64,000 nt of DNA, taken from Bradyrhizobium sp. sBnM-33 (GTDB lineage: Bacteria > Pseudomonadota > Alphaproteobacteria > Rhizobiales > Xanthobacteraceae). Shown here piece by piece: positions 61,501-64,000 of the stretch. How positions within the stretch are numbered: position 1 is the stretch's first letter; each line of letters begins with the position of its first letter. The notes beneath the pieces are model-generated. The model saw nothing but the letters and a program-made list of their open reading frames with translations, did not search any database and was not told where the DNA came from. The stretch covers positions 5,704,001-5,768,000 of the forward strand of contig NZ_CP136624.1 in NCBI RefSeq assembly GCF_032917945.1, in the 5' to 3' direction. The position numbers and the translations under genes are program-made.

Positions 61501-62166
61501 GCGGGGGAATGTCGGGGGTATCCCGGCATCGCGCTTGGAGGCAACGCCGGTCGCCAGCGGCTTGTCGGTGTCGCCGGCAGACACCGTCACCTGGCCGTCC
61601 GGCGTGATTCGTACCGCGAGTTCGGCATCGACCAGATTGAGGCTCTCGGCGCGCAGCCGCCCCATCAGCAGCGCCATGCCCGATAGTTTCACCTCGGCCT
61701 TCGGCGCGGTGGCGACGACGACCTGGTCACGGTCGCGGACCACGATGTCGCGGATGCGCACTGCGATTCGAATTCGTCCGGCCCGCTCGATCTGCGTACC
61801 GCCGACTTCGACCGTGTTGCCATGGCCGATATTGTCTTCAATCGCGGCCGCCAACCACGGCGTCGCAACGTCAAGATTGATCGGCCCTGCGCCGAGCCGC
61901 CACCACAGTCCGCCGAAACAACCGGTGAAGATCACCGCCAGCACGGCGATCACGATCGCCAGGCGCTTGACCCAGCGCTCGCCGGTCATCCATCGCTGCA
62001 ACGCTGCAAATCTGTCGCCGAACCGGTGGAATCGGGAATTGGAGCGCGATAACAGCCGTCGCGCACGATAGCCCGCCGCCTCGTCCTGCTCCCAGCCCGC
62101 CGCGTCATCCCATTGCTGGGCCTCGGCACGCGGATTCGACCCCTTGGGCGAAGTATTCCTAGCCAT
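58579..62166 (-). CDS. Giant AsmA-like / DUF3971 (YhdP-type) protein
   Basis: About 1195 residues from the ATG at 62166 (MARNTSPKGS); in-frame ATGs up to 62370 would add low-complexity residues of doubtful reality. One transmembrane segment near residue 70 (LAIVIAVLAVIFTGCFGGLW) precedes a long repetitive beta-rich region ending with NNMFGQIPVLGLFLGGGSNE and GLIGVTYEVVGTPGQPVLRV NPISAVMPG, the AsmA_2-like C-terminus. Family members are bridge-like periplasmic lipid transporters between inner and outer membranes. The size suits a periplasm-spanning groove. Divergent from the Bcp-type peroxiredoxin gene. Confidence 0.85.
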   Translation of the reverse strand: MARNTSPKGSNPRAEAQQWDDAAGWEQDEAAGYRARRLLSRSNSRFHRFGDRFAALQRWMTGERWVKRLAIVIAVLAVIFTGCFGGLWWRLGAGPINLDVATPWLAAAIEDNIGHGNTVEVGGTQIERAGRIRIAVRIRDIVVRDRDQVVVATAPKAEVKLSGMALLMGRLRAESLNLVDAELAVRITPDGQVTVSAGDTDKPLATGVASKRDAGIPPTFPRQPPAPPQGAAATASDSTQSGLLAGLDWLDSLSLTGLDGQNLNEIGLKNGNLIVDDQQRGNKWTFENISLSMRRPSGGGVAVSLGEQGARPWSLKVVVGPQQNGVRSVDLRADKVPAANILLAMRVKDLTYSAELPLSGELKGELGRDGLPTYFRGKITAGAGNLIDSDTPDYPMPIDSAEMSVEWDSGRRVLVAPFKIISGSNRITLLGHLEPPNGATTEWQAGLSGGTILLAGTDNEPPLIFNRIAIGLKFDTDRKRVLLTQADISNGEIGIAGTGTIDYSGEARLQLGFAGTPMSASALKRMWPILIVPEVREWVIERIERGTLQRIEVGVNSPVRNLSRKGPPIPDDGLAVTIVASGVTARPVDDMPAVRDADLKARVTGRTATVTIGQGIADTPGGRKINISDFTFEVPDMAPKPSPSRVKFRVDASVPAAAEILASDRISDLSGTLIDPNASKGNVAATITLGMPVKGSMTKADTTYTVIADLAGFAADKLVMNQKLESNTLKVLANNAGYQVKGDVKINGQPASLDYRKPSEGDADIRLQATLDDASRARLGIDFGPAVSGSIPIKVIGKIGENDSRVGIEADLTSLRLDNIMPGWVKVPGKSGKATFNVVKKEQSTLFQDIVVEGGGVSIKGSLEVDQNGDLLNANFPTYAPSDGDKTTLKAERGADGVVKVTMRGDVFDGRGFLKSAISGKEADPKSKSRNIDLDIDVKLGAVAGFNGEALRSVDSKFSRRNGIVKNFTLSGKVGRDTPVSADLRGRGQGQGRDIIILQTNDAGAFFRFTDTYSKMVGGQLSLAMEPPTVEPSAKDGLINVRDFSVKGEAALERAAAGGAAGVQNGISFTALRAEFTRQSGQLTIRDGVVKGPIIGATIEGSIDYVGNAVRMSGTFVPMYGLNNMFGQIPVLGLFLGGGSNEGLIGVTYEVVGTPGQPVLRVNPISAVMPGVLRKIFEFNTGKQNNTPIELPPNN

Positions 62167-62463
62167 TGCCTCTCGGTGCCGGCGCTGAGGTTGATCGCCG
62201 CCAAGGGCACGCTCTTGGACCGGTATCGAGCGCTCCTGTGCCGGCATCGCTGCCAATCCTCGATTAATACTGATACTCGTGGTCGGGCCCAAGGCTTGAT
62301 TAGGCGGTCCCATCGACGAGCGGACGGGGGTAGCGTCGAATTCCTTGTAACCATACTCCGGGGTCATCAAACTTGCCCAGCAGCCGGAGCGAATCCGACG
62401 GTCAAAGGCGAGACCCGCAATACCCTAATGGTTGATCCGCGGAAAGCGACGAAAGGAAGGCGT
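62167..62463. other. Divergent intergenic region, AsmA-like gene and peroxiredoxin
   Basis: About 300 bases; may include the true N-terminal coding part of the AsmA-like gene if an upstream start is used. No clear promoter or repeat was identified. Confidence 0.35.
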
Positions 62464-63237
62464 ATGTCCAAGAAAACGCGCAAGAAATCCTCCATGCCAT
62501 CCCCCAAGAACCGCAAGACTTCCGCCGCAAAACCGGCCGCGGCCAAGGCCGCTAGCAAGACCGCCAGCAAGACCACCCGCCGCAGCACGCCGGCATCGGC
62601 CAAAAAGCCTGCCGCCAAGCTAGCCAACAAGGCCGCCAAAACCGCCACTAAGGCAGCCGCCAGGAAGCCGGCGAAGACGGCCAAGACCGCTTCAGCCAAA
62701 GCGTCGCACAAGCCGACATCGAAACAGTTAATAAAATCCAATCTATCGGATACGACCAAACCAGTTGCCGGAACCGGACTGGTCGAAGGCGCCATGGCTC
62801 CCCCCTTCAGCCTTCCGCGCGACGGCGGCGGCAGTGTCTCGCTGGCGGACTATGCCGGCAAGAAACTGGTGCTGTTTTTCTATCCCCGCGCCGACACGCC
62901 CGGCTGCACCCGGGAGGCGATCGACTTCACGCGGCTCAGCAGCGCGTTTGCCGATGCGGGAGCGGTGGTGCTCGGGATCTCGGCCGATACCGTAAAGGCC
63001 CAGGAATCCTTCCGGAACAAGCACCAGCTTTCGGTTCCTCTGATCTCGGACGAGCAACATGAGATGCTCGAGGCCTATGGCGCCTGGGGCGAAAAATCGA
63101 TGTACGGCAGGACCTTTATGGGAATCATTCGAACGACGGTTCTGATCGGCGCCGACGGACGGATCGCCAAAATCTGGCGCAATGTGCGGGTCGACGGCCA
63201 TGCCGACGAGGTGCTGGCTGCTGTTCGCGCCATGTGA
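62464..63237 (+). CDS. bcp: Bcp-type peroxiredoxin with Lys/Ala-rich histone H1-like N-terminal tail
   Basis: 257 residues from the ATG at 62464 (AAGGAAGG upstream). Residues 1-95 are a basic low-complexity tail (AAKPAAAKAASKTASKTT, AKKPAAKLANKAAKTATK) like histone H1 C-termini. From about residue 105 a Bcp/PrxQ thioredoxin fold follows: GAMAPPFSLPRDGGG, LFFYPRADTPGCTREAIDF, GISADTVKAQESFRNKHQ. The peroxidatic cysteine is C148. Residue 153, where two-cysteine Bcp proteins have the resolving cysteine, is isoleucine, so a one-cysteine mechanism is likely. It reduces hydroperoxides; the tail may tether it to DNA or RNA (inference). Confidence 0.9.
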   Translation: MSKKTRKKSSMPSPKNRKTSAAKPAAAKAASKTASKTTRRSTPASAKKPAAKLANKAAKTATKAAARKPAKTAKTASAKASHKPTSKQLIKSNLSDTTKPVAGTGLVEGAMAPPFSLPRDGGGSVSLADYAGKKLVLFFYPRADTPGCTREAIDFTRLSSAFADAGAVVLGISADTVKAQESFRNKHQLSVPLISDEQHEMLEAYGAWGEKSMYGRTFMGIIRTTVLIGADGRIAKIWRNVRVDGHADEVLAAVRAM

Positions 63238-63336
63238 TCTGCAGGTTCCATTTCCCAAAAATTAACCATGAATGGGTCAAATCGGCAGGCAAATTGAGCC
63301 GAACGGAGCTGATTTCCGACCGGCGCGGGAGTGCCG

Positions 63337-64000
63337 ATGTCGTACCGTTCCGGTCATTATTCCGATCACCACCATCCCCACGATCATGGCCGGACGCCGC
63401 CCCGCCGTCCGGCACCCCATGCCGCGAAAGCCGCAGCGCTTGACGGTGACGGTTACACCATCGTCCATGCCGGCAAGCAGGTCAGGCTCGGCCCGGTCGT
63501 GTTCTGGATCGTCGTCGGCACGATCGTGCTGCTTGGCATGTGGTCGGCGGCCACCGCCACCTATTTCGCGTTTCGCGACGACGTCCTGACCCGGCTGATC
63601 GCCCGGCAGGCCGAGATGCAATACGCCTATGAAGACCGCATCGCGGAGCTGCGCGCCAAGGTCGATCGCACGACCAGCCGCCAGTTGCTCGATCAGGAAC
63701 AATTCGACCAAAAGCTCGACCAGATCATGCGCCGCCAGACCGCGCTCGAATCGCGCGCCACCGCGCTTGGCGCGATTCCGGATATCGCGGCAACCGGTTC
63801 GATTCGGCCCCCGGCGCGCGGCGCGGCCGTGGAGACACCCGCCCCCGGCAGCCTAAAACCCTCCCCGATTAGCGACACCGTGATCTTCGCCGCACCGCCG
63901 GATCGCGAGGCCCGGCTGGAATCGCGCACGCCCGTCGTGGCCAAGCCGCAGCCAAATCAGTTCGCCAAGGTTCAGGGCGTCGACAATGTCCTGGTCCGTC
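63337..64000 (+). CDS. M23 family metallopeptidase, N-terminal part (cut by window edge)
   Basis: Open to the right edge (221 codons visible). The ATG at 63337 has GGGAG five bases upstream. A His-rich N-terminus (SYRSGHYSDHHHPHDHGR) is followed by one transmembrane segment (VVFWIVVGTIVLLGMWSAA) and a coiled coil (MQYAYEDRIAELRAKVDRTT, RQLLDQEQFDQKLDQIMRRQ), then a proline-rich linker. This N-terminal layout is that of alphaproteobacterial membrane-anchored M23 peptidases; the catalytic domain would lie beyond the window and cannot be verified. Confidence 0.65.
   Translation, partial: MSYRSGHYSDHHHPHDHGRTPPRRPAPHAAKAAALDGDGYTIVHAGKQVRLGPVVFWIVVGTIVLLGMWSAATATYFAFRDDVLTRLIARQAEMQYAYEDRIAELRAKVDRTTSRQLLDQEQFDQKLDQIMRRQTALESRATALGAIPDIAATGSIRPPARGAAVETPAPGSLKPSPISDTVIFAAPPDREARLESRTPVVAKPQPNQFAKVQGVDNVLVR

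Overview
The window is typical high-GC alphaproteobacterial chromosome. Gene content and protein flavour point to Bradyrhizobium or a close Nitrobacteraceae relative: a class I PHA synthase, Omp31/Omp25-like porins whose mature ends begin near ADLxARPYxKAP, a suf operon of the sufBC-D-S-T-A kind, an epmA/efp pair, and several families of intergenic inverted repeats. This is inferred from recognised families, not from a database search. I found no rRNA, tRNA, IS element, prophage or CRISPR array.

Layout. 1-4.8 kb: epmA (cut by the left edge), efp from a TTG start, a secreted M23 peptidase, a DUF805 membrane protein, and a divergent AhpD-like/MarR pair over a perfect 11-11-11 operator. 4.8-17.3 kb: Tat-type lytic transglycosylase, azoreductase/LysR pair, SDR, recJ, an odd soluble MCP-like protein, HAD dehalogenase, then glpX, hom and an alaC-like aminotransferase (one minus-strand run), and a small lipoprotein. 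17.5-25.9 kb: phaC, MAPEG protein, tandem-barrel porin, methyltransferase, argC preceded by a paiB-like gene, a metallo-hydrolase and a DedA protein. 26-38 kb: parE, two more porins, SDR, FAD monooxygenase, secreted caspase-like protein, RhlE-type helicase, diguanylate cyclase. 38-47.3 kb: TfoX-like and SIR2 proteins, then the Fe-S operon nifS-like/sufB/unknown/sufC/sufD/sufS/sufT/VOC/sufA. 47.6-64 kb: hydrolase, GST, anmK, tyrS, a DUF1326/MBL/AraC module, MFS transporter, ampR-like/bla pair, a giant AsmA-like protein, a Bcp peroxiredoxin with a histone-H1-like tail, and the start of an M23 peptidase.

Most interesting signal. Upstream of the paiB-argC gene pair lies a 25-codon ORF (24051 to 23974, minus) with four consecutive arginine codons. 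A promoter (TTGACG-N17-TATAGG) is placed so that the transcript would begin at or next to the ATG, and a GC hairpin followed by a pyrimidine run (23960-23928) lies between this ORF and paiB. A weaker alternative pairing (23992-23988 with 23959-23955) would break that hairpin. This is the layout of a leaderless leader-peptide attenuator of the alphaproteobacterial trpL type, but sensing arginine and placed upstream of an arginine biosynthesis gene.

Other points for follow-up: an unknown 109-residue gene translationally coupled inside the suf operon; palindromic operators in front of a GST gene and the MarR gene; a SIR2 protein whose tail runs antisense into sufA; the Bcp fusion; and the reversed MCP architecture.
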